A stretch of 64,000 nt of DNA from Deinococcales bacterium (lineage in GTDB: Bacteria > Deinococcota > Deinococci > Deinococcales > JAAFIG01). Each line of letters starts with the position of its first letter. Positions within the stretch are counted from its first letter, which is position 1. Both the position numbers and the translations under genes were made by a program. The stretch is taken from contig JAAFIG010000005.1 of assembly GCA_013298595.1 (NCBI GenBank), positions 62,001-126,000 of the forward strand. Direction: 5' to 3'. Shown here piece by piece: positions 51,699 through 60,627 of the stretch. The notes beneath the pieces are model-generated. The model searched no databases. It saw only the letters and a list, made by a program, of their open reading frames with translations, and was not told the DNA's origin.

Positions 51699-52469
51699 AT
51701 GTCTGATACCATCACCACACGGCTCGAGAATAATGTTTTTTATATCACCATGAATCGCCCAGATTCATTAAACGCAGCCAACGAAGAAATGTTGGTTGCG
51801 ATGACACAAGCATTAACCTCTGCTGAACGCGATGCGAATGTGCGCTGTGTAGTCATTACAGGTGCAGGTCGAGGATTTTGCAGCGGTGCAGATTTAAAAT
51901 CTGGGATTCATGGCAGCCTCAAAGAACATTTAGATCGCACATTTCGTCCCTTAGTCTCGAGAATGCGTTCGATAGCTAAGCCTGTGGTGACAGCAGTCAA
52001 TGGGATGGCAGCAGGGGCGGGTGCTAGTATTGCATTGGCTGGGGATATTCGTGTTTTTGCCGAAAGTGCTGTTTTTGTTGAAGCTTTTATTGGCATTGCC
52101 CTCATTCCAGATGCTGGTAGTACATGGTTTTTACCACGTTTAGTTGGCTATAATCGAGCTTTTGATCTTATGGTTAACGCTGAAAAAGTGAAATCCGAGG
52201 ATGCTTATCGTATGGGGTTATGCGAACGAGTTTACCCAGATGCCGATTTTATGGCTCGAGTCACCGAACTTGCCGAGAAATTAGCAACTGGACCAACCAC
52301 CACGATTGGTTTAACCAAACGTGCTTTAAATAAAGCCATGACGGTGAGTTTTGAAGAAGCCCTCGAATACGAAGGGCAACTCCAAGATATTGCAGGAGCT
52401 AGTGCCGATTTTAAAGAAGGTGTGCAAGCTTTCCTCGAGAAACGCCCTGCAAAATTTACGGGTAAATAA
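51699..52469 (+). CDS. Enoyl-CoA hydratase/isomerase, PaaG-like
   Basis: 256 residues. It has RGFCSGADLK and NGMAAGAGASIALAGD, and the block LIPDAGSTWFLPRLVG as in PaaG-type isomerases of phenylacetate breakdown. In PaaG the Asp of that block is catalytic and is present here. No other paa genes are in the window, so the substrate is uncertain. A strong ribosome site (AAAGGAG) lies upstream. Confidence 0.88.
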   Translation: MSDTITTRLENNVFYITMNRPDSLNAANEEMLVAMTQALTSAERDANVRCVVITGAGRGFCSGADLKSGIHGSLKEHLDRTFRPLVSRMRSIAKPVVTAVNGMAAGAGASIALAGDIRVFAESAVFVEAFIGIALIPDAGSTWFLPRLVGYNRAFDLMVNAEKVKSEDAYRMGLCERVYPDADFMARVTELAEKLATGPTTTIGLTKRALNKAMTVSFEEALEYEGQLQDIAGASADFKEGVQAFLEKRPAKFTGK

Positions 52470-52568
52470 GCAGCTCAAAGCCTCGAGTTTGTTGTGATCA
52501 GCAAATTGATTGGTTGTGGCTTGGGAAACGCAGGACTTGTTTGACCAAAGTTCCCTCATCTTTTCGTG

Positions 52569-52601
52569 TACAATCTTTCCTTGCGCGTCCAAATGTGGAC
52601 G
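52569..52601 (+). promoter_or_regulatory. Possible promoter and leader hairpin of the RGG-like gene
   Basis: TACAAT (52569-52574) may be the -10, and CGTCCA (52586-52591) pairs with TGGACG (52596-52601) in the short leader before ATG 52617. Confidence 0.35.
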
Positions 52602-52616
52602 AGAAAGTAGGAATTT

Positions 52617-53429
52617 ATGCCCCGCAAGAAAAAAGAAGTCGAAGAAATCGTTGAAGAAAATTTGACTCCAGATGAAACTGATTTGGAAAATGATGCTTTG
52701 GATACACTCGATGCTGAAGAAGAATACACGTTAGCTTCGGATGAAGAAGTGGCTGCAATGGATGAAGAAGTTGTCAGTGGTATCGAATTGCAATTGGGTG
52801 TTTTGACCGCCCGTATCGAAGAATTAACCACCATTGTTCGTAAACTCGAGAAGAAACTCGACAAAGCTGGTATCGGCGATACCCCAAGTGCTGCACCAAA
52901 ACGCGAAGGTGGTTTTGGACGCGAAGGCGGCTTTGGTGGTGGCAATCGTGAAGGCGGATTCCGACCACGTGAAGGTGGCAATAGCTTCCGACCACGTGAA
53001 GGTGGTAGCCGTGATGGTGGCGGATTCCGTCCCCGCGAAGGCGGCTTTGGTGGCGGTAATCGTGATGGTGGCGGTTTCCGTCCTCGAGAAGGTGGTGACT
53101 CACGAGGTGGTAGTAGTAGCAGCTTCCGTCCGCGTGAAGGTGGCAGCCGCGATGGTGGTGGCTTCCGTCCTCGAGAAGGTAGCGATTCACGCGGTGGTTT
53201 TGGTGGCGGCAACCGTGAAGGTGGTTTCAAACCACGCGAAGGCGGTTTTGCTCCTCGTGAAGGTGGCTTTGCCCCACGCGGTGGTGGCGAATCTCGCGGT
53301 GGCGGTTTCTCACGTCCAGCTCGTGATGGCGATTCCCGTCCGCCACGTGACGACTCCCGTCCTGCCGCCAGTGGTTTTGGTGGCAAACGCCGCGACCACG
53401 GTTTTGGTGGCAAACGCCGCGAAGATTAA
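52617..53429 (+). CDS. Disordered Arg/Gly-rich (RGG-like) protein with coiled-coil head
   Basis: 270 residues. Residues 1-90 are acidic with a basic start (RKKK) and a coiled coil (LQLGVLTARIEELTTIVRKLEKKLDKAG). From residue 98 to the end the protein is low-complexity: REGGF, RPREGG and GGGNREGG units repeated about a dozen times. This composition resembles RNA-binding RGG tails. It is probably an RNA- or nucleic-acid-binding, phase-separating protein; no enzymatic motif is visible. It is not identified with any named gene. Confidence 0.75.
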   Translation: MPRKKKEVEEIVEENLTPDETDLENDALDTLDAEEEYTLASDEEVAAMDEEVVSGIELQLGVLTARIEELTTIVRKLEKKLDKAGIGDTPSAAPKREGGFGREGGFGGGNREGGFRPREGGNSFRPREGGSRDGGGFRPREGGFGGGNRDGGGFRPREGGDSRGGSSSSFRPREGGSRDGGGFRPREGSDSRGGFGGGNREGGFKPREGGFAPREGGFAPRGGGESRGGGFSRPARDGDSRPPRDDSRPAASGFGGKRRDHGFGGKRRED

Positions 53430-53446
53430 ACACTGCTGAGCAATGT

Positions 53447-53479
53447 AGCTGCACCTCGGGTCTCGAGGTGCAGCTTTTT
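53447..53479 (+). terminator. Strong terminator
   Basis: AGCTGCACCTCG (53447-53458) pairs over 12 bp with CGAGGTGCAGCT (53464-53475), then five T residues. The loop-side arm holds a CTCGAG. Confidence 0.95.
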
Positions 53480-53582
53480 GTTATTTACAGAACAATCCAA
53501 AACTGAACCACTCGAGTAGGCTAATGCGTACACCCAAAAAGGTAGCGTTCTTAGTTTAGAACTGCTACCCAAGGAGTCTCTT

Positions 53583-54512
53583 ATGAAAAAGCAACGATTA
53601 CAAAGTTTAGGTGCATTGATGGCATTAGCCTTGGTTAGTCTTGCCTTGGCACAAAAAGGAACAGTGACTGTTGGTAGTAAACTCGATAGCGAAGGACAAG
53701 TCCTTGGACAAATGATGAGCTTAGTGCTCGAGAATGCAGGTTTCCAAGTCAAACGCCAAATTCCAACAGGTAATACCTTTGTCACCCGCAAAGCTTTGCT
53801 CGAGGGAGCAATTGATATTTACCCTGAGTACACGGGTAGTGCGATTGGAAATTTTTTTAAAGGACAAAAAATCGCTGATGGTACAGCCCAAAACGCCAGT
53901 CGTTCGTATGCAACGGTCAAAGCTTTCGATCAGCGTTTAAATAATATTGTTTGGCTCGAGCGGGCACCAGCTAATAATACGTTTGCTATTGCTATTCCAA
54001 ATGCGCTTGCCAGTAAAGAAAAAATTAAATCCTTGATCGATTTTTCAAGGTATGTCAATGCAGGTGGTTTGGTGCGTTTGGTTGCCAGTCAAGAATTTTT
54101 TGAACGCGATGATGCGTTACCAAGTTTTGAGAAAACATATGGGTTTAAACTTAAAGCTGATCAGAAAATCACCCTTGCCAATGCCACACCAGCCCAGACC
54201 CAACAAGCTGTTGCTCAAGCCACAGGTGGCGCAAATGCAGCCATGGCATATGGTACAGATGGCACTTTGGATGCGCTTGGTTTAATTGCTATGACCGACC
54301 CTAAAGGTGCTCAGCCTGTGTACCAACCTGCCCCAACTGTTCGTGGTGCACTGATTAAGCAATACCCCGAAATTGCTGGTTTGCTCAATCCAGTCTTTAG
54401 AGGCTTAACATTGCCTGTGTTACAAAACTTAAATCGTCAAATAGATGTGGATGGTAAACCACCACTCGAGGTTGCCAAAGCGTACTTAAAGAGCAAAGGC
54501 TTTATTAAGTAA
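53583..54512 (+). CDS. Osmoprotectant/betaine-type ABC transporter substrate-binding protein
   Basis: 309 residues with a Sec signal (about 1-23). It shows the OpuAC/QAT fold: VTVGSKLDSEGQVLGQM, GAIDIYPEYTGSA, and the late AAMAYGTDGTLDAL with APTVRG. The class binds glycine betaine, choline or carnitine. No permease or ATPase gene is adjacent, so the transporter must be encoded elsewhere. A strong ribosome site AAGGAG precedes the ATG. Confidence 0.9.
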   Translation: MKKQRLQSLGALMALALVSLALAQKGTVTVGSKLDSEGQVLGQMMSLVLENAGFQVKRQIPTGNTFVTRKALLEGAIDIYPEYTGSAIGNFFKGQKIADGTAQNASRSYATVKAFDQRLNNIVWLERAPANNTFAIAIPNALASKEKIKSLIDFSRYVNAGGLVRLVASQEFFERDDALPSFEKTYGFKLKADQKITLANATPAQTQQAVAQATGGANAAMAYGTDGTLDALGLIAMTDPKGAQPVYQPAPTVRGALIKQYPEIAGLLNPVFRGLTLPVLQNLNRQIDVDGKPPLEVAKAYLKSKGFIK

Positions 54513-54518
54513 AAGCCG

Positions 54519-54558
54519 AAAACTCGAGGACAGTGTTTAACTGTCCTCGAGTTTTTTT
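54519..54558. terminator. Perfect 16-bp terminator containing two CTCGAG sites
   Basis: The stem (54519-54534 with 54540-54555) has a 5-nt loop and A/T runs on both sides, between convergent genes. Each arm contains CTCGAG. Confidence 0.95.
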
Positions 54559-54572
54559 AGGCTTCAGGGGTG

Positions 54573-55787
54573 TTATGTCCAACTGACATGCCCAAAAGTT
54601 TCAGCTCGAGATTGTCCCGTTCCAAAAATAACCACTGGGCAATTGACTAATTCTTCAATACGAGCAATATATTTTAAGACAGCAGTGGGTAAATCCTCAC
54701 GGCGTTCAATGCCATCTAAGCGCCCCCAACCATCCATTTGCTCGAGAATAGCATTGCCGTTTTCATCGTGGTCTATACCCAATTGGATTTTATCAAAACC
54801 CGATAAAAAATCGAGTTTCGTTAAGGCAATACCATCAAAACCATTGACATCCACAGCATATTTGACGAGTTTGGTATCAAACCAACCCATGCGTCTTGGT
54901 CTGCCAGTAGTCGTGCCGTACTCTGCCCCAGGAGCATCACGTTCACCTCGTAAACGATGCTCGAGATCACCAAAAACTTCGGTGGGGAATGGTCCGTGCC
55001 CAACTCTGGAAGTAAAGGCTTTTGCCACGCCATACACTTTGTTAATGTGCTTATGGTTGACCCCTGCACCAATCAGAATGCCACCGACTGTTGGATGACT
55101 CGAGGTAACAAAAGGGTAAGTACCATAATTTAAGTCAAGCAAAGTGGCTTGTGCCCCTTCAAATAACACATTTTTATTCTGGTTTAAGGCATCACGTAGC
55201 ATCGAACCAGTATCGTGGATAAATGGTGCCAGAATTTCTCGAGCTTCAAGCATATGTGGCAAAGCCGCTTCGACATTCTTCCAACCCACTTCGGCAGTGC
55301 TGTTTGGTTTGGCTTCGATTAAACGCTCGAGCCGTTCGCGTAAAACACTATCCGAGAGAATATCGCCTGTGCGGATACCAATACGCCGAGCGCGGTCTGC
55401 ATAAGCAGGTCCTATGCCTCGACCTGTTGTGCCAACAAAATCGTTTTTGCCATCCACATGTTTATGGTGTGGTAAAACCAAATGAGCACGGTCGGAAACA
55501 TAAACTTCAGGGTTTAAACCGTGCGCTTTTAAGTAAGCCAATTCTTCTTTAAACTTGAACGGATCAATCACTAAGCCGTCACCAAGAACAATTTTTACAC
55601 CAGGGCGGACAGCGCCAGCTGGGAACAAATTAAGCTTAAAAACCACATCGGGTAAAACAATGGTATGTCCAGCATTTGCTCCACCAGAGTAGCGCACAAC
55701 AAAATGTGCGTCTGGTGCTAAGAAATCTGTGACTTTACCTTTACCTTCATCGCCCCACTGAGCGCCAATTATTGCAATTCCAGGCAT
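54573..55787 (-). CDS. purA: Adenylosuccinate synthetase
   Basis: 404 residues. It has IIGAQWGDEGKGKVTD, the NAGHTIV loop, GTTGRGIGPAYADR and TTTGRPRRMGWFD. It makes adenylosuccinate from IMP and aspartate with GTP. The length is a little under the usual 425-430. A good ribosome site AGGAGTT precedes the ATG. It stands alone; no purB or other pur gene adjoins it. Confidence 0.96.
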   Translation of the reverse strand: MPGIAIIGAQWGDEGKGKVTDFLAPDAHFVVRYSGGANAGHTIVLPDVVFKLNLFPAGAVRPGVKIVLGDGLVIDPFKFKEELAYLKAHGLNPEVYVSDRAHLVLPHHKHVDGKNDFVGTTGRGIGPAYADRARRIGIRTGDILSDSVLRERLERLIEAKPNSTAEVGWKNVEAALPHMLEAREILAPFIHDTGSMLRDALNQNKNVLFEGAQATLLDLNYGTYPFVTSSHPTVGGILIGAGVNHKHINKVYGVAKAFTSRVGHGPFPTEVFGDLEHRLRGERDAPGAEYGTTTGRPRRMGWFDTKLVKYAVDVNGFDGIALTKLDFLSGFDKIQLGIDHDENGNAILEQMDGWGRLDGIERREDLPTAVLKYIARIEELVNCPVVIFGTGQSRAETFGHVSWT

Positions 55788-55948
55788 GAATAACTCCTAT
55801 TGCCTTGCGCCCATAAAAAAACGGCGCGAAGCACCGTAAGTCAGTGTACCCCGAAACAGCCTAGGATATTCAAGTATTTGTCTAGGATTTTGTTTTAAAA
55901 ACCGATACAAAATTGTCAATTGCTTTGTACCACAGGGTAAAACAATAG

Positions 55949-55975
55949 AGATTGGGCTGCGTTCAAACCCAATCT
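55949..55975 (-). terminator. Possible terminator of the cytochrome-like gene
   Basis: AGATTGGG (55949-55956) pairs with CCCAATCT (55968-55975), 9 nt after the gene end at 55985; T-run weak. Confidence 0.5.
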
Positions 55976-55984
55976 TTGTGTATT

Positions 55985-56404
55985 TTACTTGGCTTTAAAC
56001 TGTATAACCCCACCTGATTTTTTTAAACTGGCTTGTAAAGCAGCTACTGTTTGTTTAGGTTTACTGCTGGCATTACCAGGGGCTGTTTTAGCAAATACCT
56101 CGAGCACATCTGCGTAGCCATCTTTATCTGAATCTGTATTGGCTTTTAAAGCCTCGAGTAATGCCACACCAATATTGCCGCCATTGGCACGCAAATATTG
56201 GTTAACGTTCGCACCAAAGGCATTAAAATTTCGCCCTCCAGAAGCACTCTGATGACAAAATTGGCAAGTTGTCAGGTTAGGCACGGCTTGTAATTTATAC
56301 TGCTCAATCATTTGTAAGCGAAAAGCGTTTTTGGCGCTTGCTGGCATGAATAAACTTAAACCAGCCACTGCAACCACGACTAAACCATGAATTGGTTTTA
56401 ACAT
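55985..56404 (-). CDS. Small periplasmic cytochrome c-like protein
   Basis: 139 residues from ATG 56404. A signal (cleavage after PASA near residue 24) precedes a single heme motif CQFCH in TTCQFCHQSASGG, and DSDKDGYAD downstream looks like a calcium loop. It is probably an electron carrier or a diheme-type fragment. The in-frame start 7 codons upstream is less likely. It is divergent from the DinB-like gene. Confidence 0.72.
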   Translation of the reverse strand: MLKPIHGLVVVAVAGLSLFMPASAKNAFRLQMIEQYKLQAVPNLTTCQFCHQSASGGRNFNAFGANVNQYLRANGGNIGVALLEALKANTDSDKDGYADVLEVFAKTAPGNASSKPKQTVAALQASLKKSGGVIQFKAK

Positions 56405-56486
56405 CTTTAAATTATGACAGTTCAATATGAATTTGTGATGGAAAGAACATTGATAAATGATTGTTTTTTGGCTCGAGCTAAAAGAT

Positions 56487-56516
56487 TTGACAAAAAATCT
56501 AATTTAGACATAAAAT
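56487..56516 (+). promoter_or_regulatory. Promoter of the DinB-like gene
   Basis: -35 TTGACA (56487-56492), 18-bp spacer, -10 TAAAAT (56511-56516), then ribosome site AAAGGAG before ATG 56538. Confidence 0.7.
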
Positions 56517-56537
56517 AAACACCTAAAGGAGAAAACC

Positions 56538-56987
56538 ATGTCTTACCCAGCTCAGGAATACAGCGATGCTTTCCTCAATCACCGTCAACCACTGCTCGAA
56601 TTGCTCGAGAAAATCCCTGATGACCAAAGTCATTTTACAATTTATAATGGTGGGCTGAGCCTAGTGAATCAGATCAACCAATTGCTTGGTTTTGATAACA
56701 GTGTACTCGAAGCCTTAACGCAACAAACACAACCTGCACCAAACTACACTGCTCTCTCAAACGCCTTGGCACACTTAAAAATCAATACGCCACAAATTGC
56801 TGAATTACTGGCTGCCCTACCCAAAACAAACCTCGATGCCAATTTGACCATCGAAGGTGAAACCCGCAAAATCTACCAATGGCTCGACTTTGTTCGTGAA
56901 CACGAAATTCATCACAAAGGACAACTCTGGATGGCAGCTAGAATGTTAAAAATTGAACCGCCATACTATATTAAAATGGAAAGCTAA
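56538..56987 (+). CDS. DinB-family protein
   Basis: 149 residues, helical. The end has FVREHEIHHKGQLWMAARML, the metal-binding HxxxH/HHKGQ pattern of DinB/YfiT-like proteins; the first His is less clear than in the YfiT-like gene at 48783. Function unknown, possibly a thiol-dependent transferase. It is followed at 21 nt by the regulator gene, which has its own leaderless-type box. Confidence 0.8.
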   Translation: MSYPAQEYSDAFLNHRQPLLELLEKIPDDQSHFTIYNGGLSLVNQINQLLGFDNSVLEALTQQTQPAPNYTALSNALAHLKINTPQIAELLAALPKTNLDANLTIEGETRKIYQWLDFVREHEIHHKGQLWMAARMLKIEPPYYIKMES

Positions 56988-56994
56988 AACAGCG

Positions 56995-57000
56995 TAAAAT
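56995..57000 (+). promoter_or_regulatory. -10 box (TAAAAT) for the regulator gene
   Basis: It ends 7 nt before ATG 57008. Confidence 0.45.
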
Positions 57001-57007
57001 AAGAAAT

Positions 57008-57643
57008 ATGTCAACCAGAATTACGCGTCTCGAGAAGCAATACCAACAAATCCTACCCATCTGCGAAAGTCTGGCAGCTTGGCTACACCCACATGCCGAA
57101 ATTGTCATTCATGACCTCGAGACCGATACAGTGGTACGCATTTGGAATAATTTCTCGAAACGCAAAATTGGCGAACCTAGCCTTATCGCCGAGGAAATTC
57201 AACTCGAGGAAACCCAAGATGTTTACGGACCCTACGAACGCACAAACTGGGATGGCAAACGCTTAAAAAGTATCAGCAGTGTTATTAAAGACCATACGGG
57301 AAAACGCATCGGGTTGCTGTGCATGAACTTAGATATCTCGAGCTTTGATGCACTCCAAAACTTCCTCGAGGCTTTTACCAGCACCACCAGTGCCATACCA
57401 GCAGCCTTAATCGAACACGACTGGCGCGAACAAATTCACCAAACGCTCAGTACATATTTGCAGCAACAAAGCACTACTTTGAATGCCTTGACTCGAGAAC
57501 AAAAAATACAAGCTGTTCGTTACCTAGACCAGCAACACTTATTCGCCACAAGAAACGCCGCACAGCACGTTGCCCAAATTCTAGAAGTCTCGAGGGCAAC
57601 TGTGTATAACTGGCTAAACGCATCTCGAGAAACAAAATCCTAA
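57008..57643 (+). CDS. YheO-like PAS/HTH transcriptional regulator (DauR-like)
   Basis: 211 residues. The first ~120 are a YheO-type PAS domain (AEIVIHDLETDTVVRIWNN, then IGLLCMNLDIS). The end is a helix-turn-helix (AAQHVAQILEVSRATVYNWLN). DauR of Pseudomonas, which regulates D-arginine use, has this architecture. Two genes downstream is an ornithine-cyclodeaminase-family gene, as in the dau locus. It probably controls the next two genes; this is inference. Confidence 0.82.
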   Translation: MSTRITRLEKQYQQILPICESLAAWLHPHAEIVIHDLETDTVVRIWNNFSKRKIGEPSLIAEEIQLEETQDVYGPYERTNWDGKRLKSISSVIKDHTGKRIGLLCMNLDISSFDALQNFLEAFTSTTSAIPAALIEHDWREQIHQTLSTYLQQQSTTLNALTREQKIQAVRYLDQQHLFATRNAAQHVAQILEVSRATVYNWLNASRETKS

Positions 57644-57655
57644 TTCCTGCAACTC

Positions 57656-57678
57656 GTAGTGGCAAGGTGTGCCTTGCC
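57656..57678 (+). repeat. REP-like palindrome (copy C) with 5' GTAG
   Basis: GTAG (57656-57659) is followed by a perfect GGCAAGG-TGTG-CCTTGCC hairpin (57661-57678). It lies between the regulator and the aminotransferase. Confidence 0.5.
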
Positions 57679-57767
57679 CAACCTCAAGAACTACCCATTA
57701 TGTTGTTTTTTGGTTTTTGAGACAATGCAGACTGATTGTGTTTAAGGCACAGAAATAGGGGAGACTT

Positions 57768-58880
57768 ATGAAATTAAATACATTTAGAATCGAAAAATAT
57801 TACGCAAAATACGAATTTACAGCCAAGTACATGCTCTCGAGTTCTGATGCTGAGTCGCGCAGTATTGCTGAGTTACTGGCTTTTGAACCTGATGCTCGAG
57901 AAAAATTTGATGCCTTGCGTTTAGGGTATACTGAGTCGGCTGGTGCGCCTGATTTGCGACAAACAATGGCTGGTATTTACGCCTCAGTCTCGAGTGATGA
58001 TGTGCTGGTGATGTCCAGTGCTGAGGAAGGCATTTTTGTTTTTTACAATGCGCTTCTTACGGCTGGTGACCACGCGATTATCGAAACGCCGTGTTACGAA
58101 TCGGGTTTTGAACTGGCTCGAGCAACAGGTGCTGATGTCAGTGCATGGCAACGCTATTTTGAAGATGGTTGGGTACATGATCTAACAGCACTCGAGAAAT
58201 TGATTCGCCCCAATACCAAAGTGATATATCTCAATTCGCCATCAAATCCCACGGGTATCAATATGAAACTCGAGGTGATGCAAGCGGTGATGGATTTGGC
58301 TCGAGCTAATAACATTATTGTTCTCTGCGACGAAGTGTATCGTGAACTTGAACATGATTCAAAAACAATCATTCCAGCGGTTTGTGATCTATACGACAAC
58401 GCTGTCTCGCTGGGTTCAATGTCAAAATCTTACGGCTTACCTGGCTTACGGCTTGGTTGGTTAGTGACAAAAAACGCTGCTTTACTCGAGAAATTCTTAC
58501 ATTTTAAGTGGTACACCACCATTTGTTCATCTGCACCATCAGAATTCCTCAGCGATTTAGCGTTGCGGCATCGTCATATTTTACTTGAGCGTAACCGTAA
58601 GATTGTGCAACAGAATTTACCGTTACTCGAGGCTTTTTTGCAGCGTCAAGCGCATTTATTTACTTGGGTTAAACCCGATGCCAGCCCGATTGGTTTTCCC
58701 AAAGTGCATGGTGTAAAAAATGTTTACGATTTCTGTGAACAAATTGTTGAAAATACGGGTGTTTTATTGCTTCCAGGTAGTGTTTACGATCAGCCAAATC
58801 ATGTGCGTATGGGGTATGGTCGAGCCAATATGCCCGAAGCCCTTGGTATTCTCGAGTCGTACTTGGATGGCTTAAAGTGA
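57768..58880 (+). CDS. PLP-dependent aminotransferase, class I/II
   Basis: 370 residues. It has a fold-type I core with SPSNPTGIN, the Tyr/Asp region CDEVYREL and the Schiff-base Lys in GSMSKSYGLPGLRLGW, as in class I/II aminotransferases (capreomycidine-synthase relatives also match). The substrate is unknown, but its partners suggest an amino acid. Its stop overlaps the next GTG as GTGA, so it is translated together with the OCD-family gene. Confidence 0.85.
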   Translation: MKLNTFRIEKYYAKYEFTAKYMLSSSDAESRSIAELLAFEPDAREKFDALRLGYTESAGAPDLRQTMAGIYASVSSDDVLVMSSAEEGIFVFYNALLTAGDHAIIETPCYESGFELARATGADVSAWQRYFEDGWVHDLTALEKLIRPNTKVIYLNSPSNPTGINMKLEVMQAVMDLARANNIIVLCDEVYRELEHDSKTIIPAVCDLYDNAVSLGSMSKSYGLPGLRLGWLVTKNAALLEKFLHFKWYTTICSSAPSEFLSDLALRHRHILLERNRKIVQQNLPLLEAFLQRQAHLFTWVKPDASPIGFPKVHGVKNVYDFCEQIVENTGVLLLPGSVYDQPNHVRMGYGRANMPEALGILESYLDGLK

Positions 58881-59794
58881 GAGTGATTTCAGCCCAAGAA
58901 ATTGAAGTGGCTATGCAATTAGCAGACTTGGCTGCGCCATTAGAAAATGCGTTTAAGATGTTCTCGAGCGGTGACTCGAGTGGTTCGCTTGGTTTTTTAC
59001 GCCCCAATGGTGGTGAAGTTCATATTAAAAGTGGCTTTATGCAAGGTAGTAACATCTTTGCTGTCAAAGTCTCGGCTGGTTTTGCCGCGAATGCTACCAA
59101 GGGCTTACCAATTTGGGACGGTGTTGTCATGGCATTTGATGCCAACACTGGTGCACCAATCGCACTGATTCAAGATGGTGGACTGCTGACTGATTGGCGT
59201 ACTGCTATGGCTGGTGCTGTGGCGACTCGAGCCTTAGCCCGAAAAAATGCCCGTACCTTAGGTATTGCGGGCACTGGTATCCAAGGGTATTTTCAACCGC
59301 TGGCGCACGCTGCGATTCTCGAGTTTGACGAACTTTTGATCTGGGGTCGAAATGCTGACAAAGCAGACAACTTAAAAACAAAACTTGAAAAGCAACTCGG
59401 GGACAAAAAAATTAGAGTTTGTACAAGTCTCGAGGCATTGGTGCAACAAAGCGAGGTTCTGGTTACAGCCACCAGCAGCCTCGAGCCGATTATTCAAAGC
59501 GCATGGGTGCAAAATGGCACGCACATCACAGCCGTTGGTGCCGACGATGAACATAAACGCGAACTCGAGTCAAGTTTAATACAGCGTGCCGATATTGTGG
59601 TGGTAGACTCGAGAAATGCCAACGAAAAATACGGAGACTTAAAAGATTCGCCGATACAAGTGCTAGAACTTGGTGAAATTCTTGAGCAACCAGAACTTGG
59701 TCGCAAATCAGATCGGCAAATTACGATAGCCAAACTGATTGGGTTAGGTGTTCAAGATTTAGCTGCGGTGGAAATATTGCTCGAGAAACTCTAA
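58877..59794 (+). CDS. Ornithine cyclodeaminase/mu-crystallin family protein
   Basis: 305 residues from GTG 58877. It has the NAD-binding GIAGTGIQGYFQ, the substrate motif GFLRPNGGEVHIKSG and TGLLTDWRTAMAGA. Family members include ornithine cyclodeaminase, alanine dehydrogenase and the L-arginine dehydrogenase DauB. With a DauR-like regulator and an aminotransferase, an amino-acid interconversion is likely. Its end overlaps the convergent methyltransferase gene by 4 nt. Confidence 0.9.
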   Translation: MRVISAQEIEVAMQLADLAAPLENAFKMFSSGDSSGSLGFLRPNGGEVHIKSGFMQGSNIFAVKVSAGFAANATKGLPIWDGVVMAFDANTGAPIALIQDGGLLTDWRTAMAGAVATRALARKNARTLGIAGTGIQGYFQPLAHAAILEFDELLIWGRNADKADNLKTKLEKQLGDKKIRVCTSLEALVQQSEVLVTATSSLEPIIQSAWVQNGTHITAVGADDEHKRELESSLIQRADIVVVDSRNANEKYGDLKDSPIQVLELGEILEQPELGRKSDRQITIAKLIGLGVQDLAAVEILLEKL

Positions 59795-60552
59795 GTGTGG
59801 ATGGCATATAACAAAAGGCTTCCTGCTACACCCAGATTTAACGAATCGGTATTGGCTTGCATTGGAATTCGCACAAAATCGGTGCAAAGTTCGCGTTGTA
59901 CTTGGCTTAACCCTGCACGTTCCTCACCAAGCATCAAAAATGTTGGCTGAGGATAAGCAAATTCCTGAAAACCCATTGTGCCATCAGGTGAAGCACCAAT
60001 GGCACAAAAACCATTTTGCTCGAGAAATTTCTTCAATTGCACAGGACTGGCACGAACAAATTTTTGTTGATAAATTCCACCCATTGAAGCTCGGACTGTG
60101 GCAGGCGCAAACGGCTCGATACTCTGTTCGAGTAAAATAAAACCTGTATTGCCAGCGGCATTCGCACTGCGAATTAGCGTGCCAAAATTGCCAGCATTAC
60201 GAATCTGATGGAGCACAATCCAACTCGAGTCTGAGGCATAGACGGCTTTAAGACTTTGTATTTGTTGCTCGAGAACTGCCGCAATTCCAGAAGCACGTTC
60301 AGTCTGACTAAATACTCTGAATTCTTCAGGCGAGACACGAATCACTAGGGCTTTGTTTACTTGTATGTACTGGCGAACCTCACTGGATTGACAAAGTTTT
60401 TTGCAATACAAAATCACTCGAGCCTGAAACGGATGTTCGCTGGCTCGTAAGAAATTTCGGATTCCTTCAACAAAAAATAAGCGCTTCTGATCTCGAGTAA
60501 CTCGGTTAGTTTGCAAATGCTTAACCAAAGAAAAAATAGCTTCCTTGGTCAT
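59791..60552 (-). CDS. SpoU/TrmH-family RNA 2'-O-methyltransferase
   Basis: 253 residues. An N-terminal L30e-like domain (about 1-100) is followed by a SPOUT fold: QIRNAGNFGTLIRSANAAG, LGEERAGLS and RIPMQANTDSLNLGVAGSLLLY, the trefoil-knot motifs. It methylates a ribose in rRNA or tRNA; the target is not deducible. Ribosome site AAGGAG precedes its ATG. Confidence 0.9.
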   Translation of the reverse strand: MTKEAIFSLVKHLQTNRVTRDQKRLFFVEGIRNFLRASEHPFQARVILYCKKLCQSSEVRQYIQVNKALVIRVSPEEFRVFSQTERASGIAAVLEQQIQSLKAVYASDSSWIVLHQIRNAGNFGTLIRSANAAGNTGFILLEQSIEPFAPATVRASMGGIYQQKFVRASPVQLKKFLEQNGFCAIGASPDGTMGFQEFAYPQPTFLMLGEERAGLSQVQRELCTDFVRIPMQANTDSLNLGVAGSLLLYAIHT

Positions 60553-60627
60553 GCTCCTTGTGGTGTTACAGATGGATTTGACATTGCTTTAGCCTAAAAT
60601 GCTTGGCAAAGGAATACAAGATAAGAG

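Noticed and set aside
52556-53413. Long proline/serine-rich reading frame on the minus strand (285 codons)
   Set aside because: It is the antisense shadow of the RGG-like gene; the repetitive codons of that gene keep the opposite frame open.
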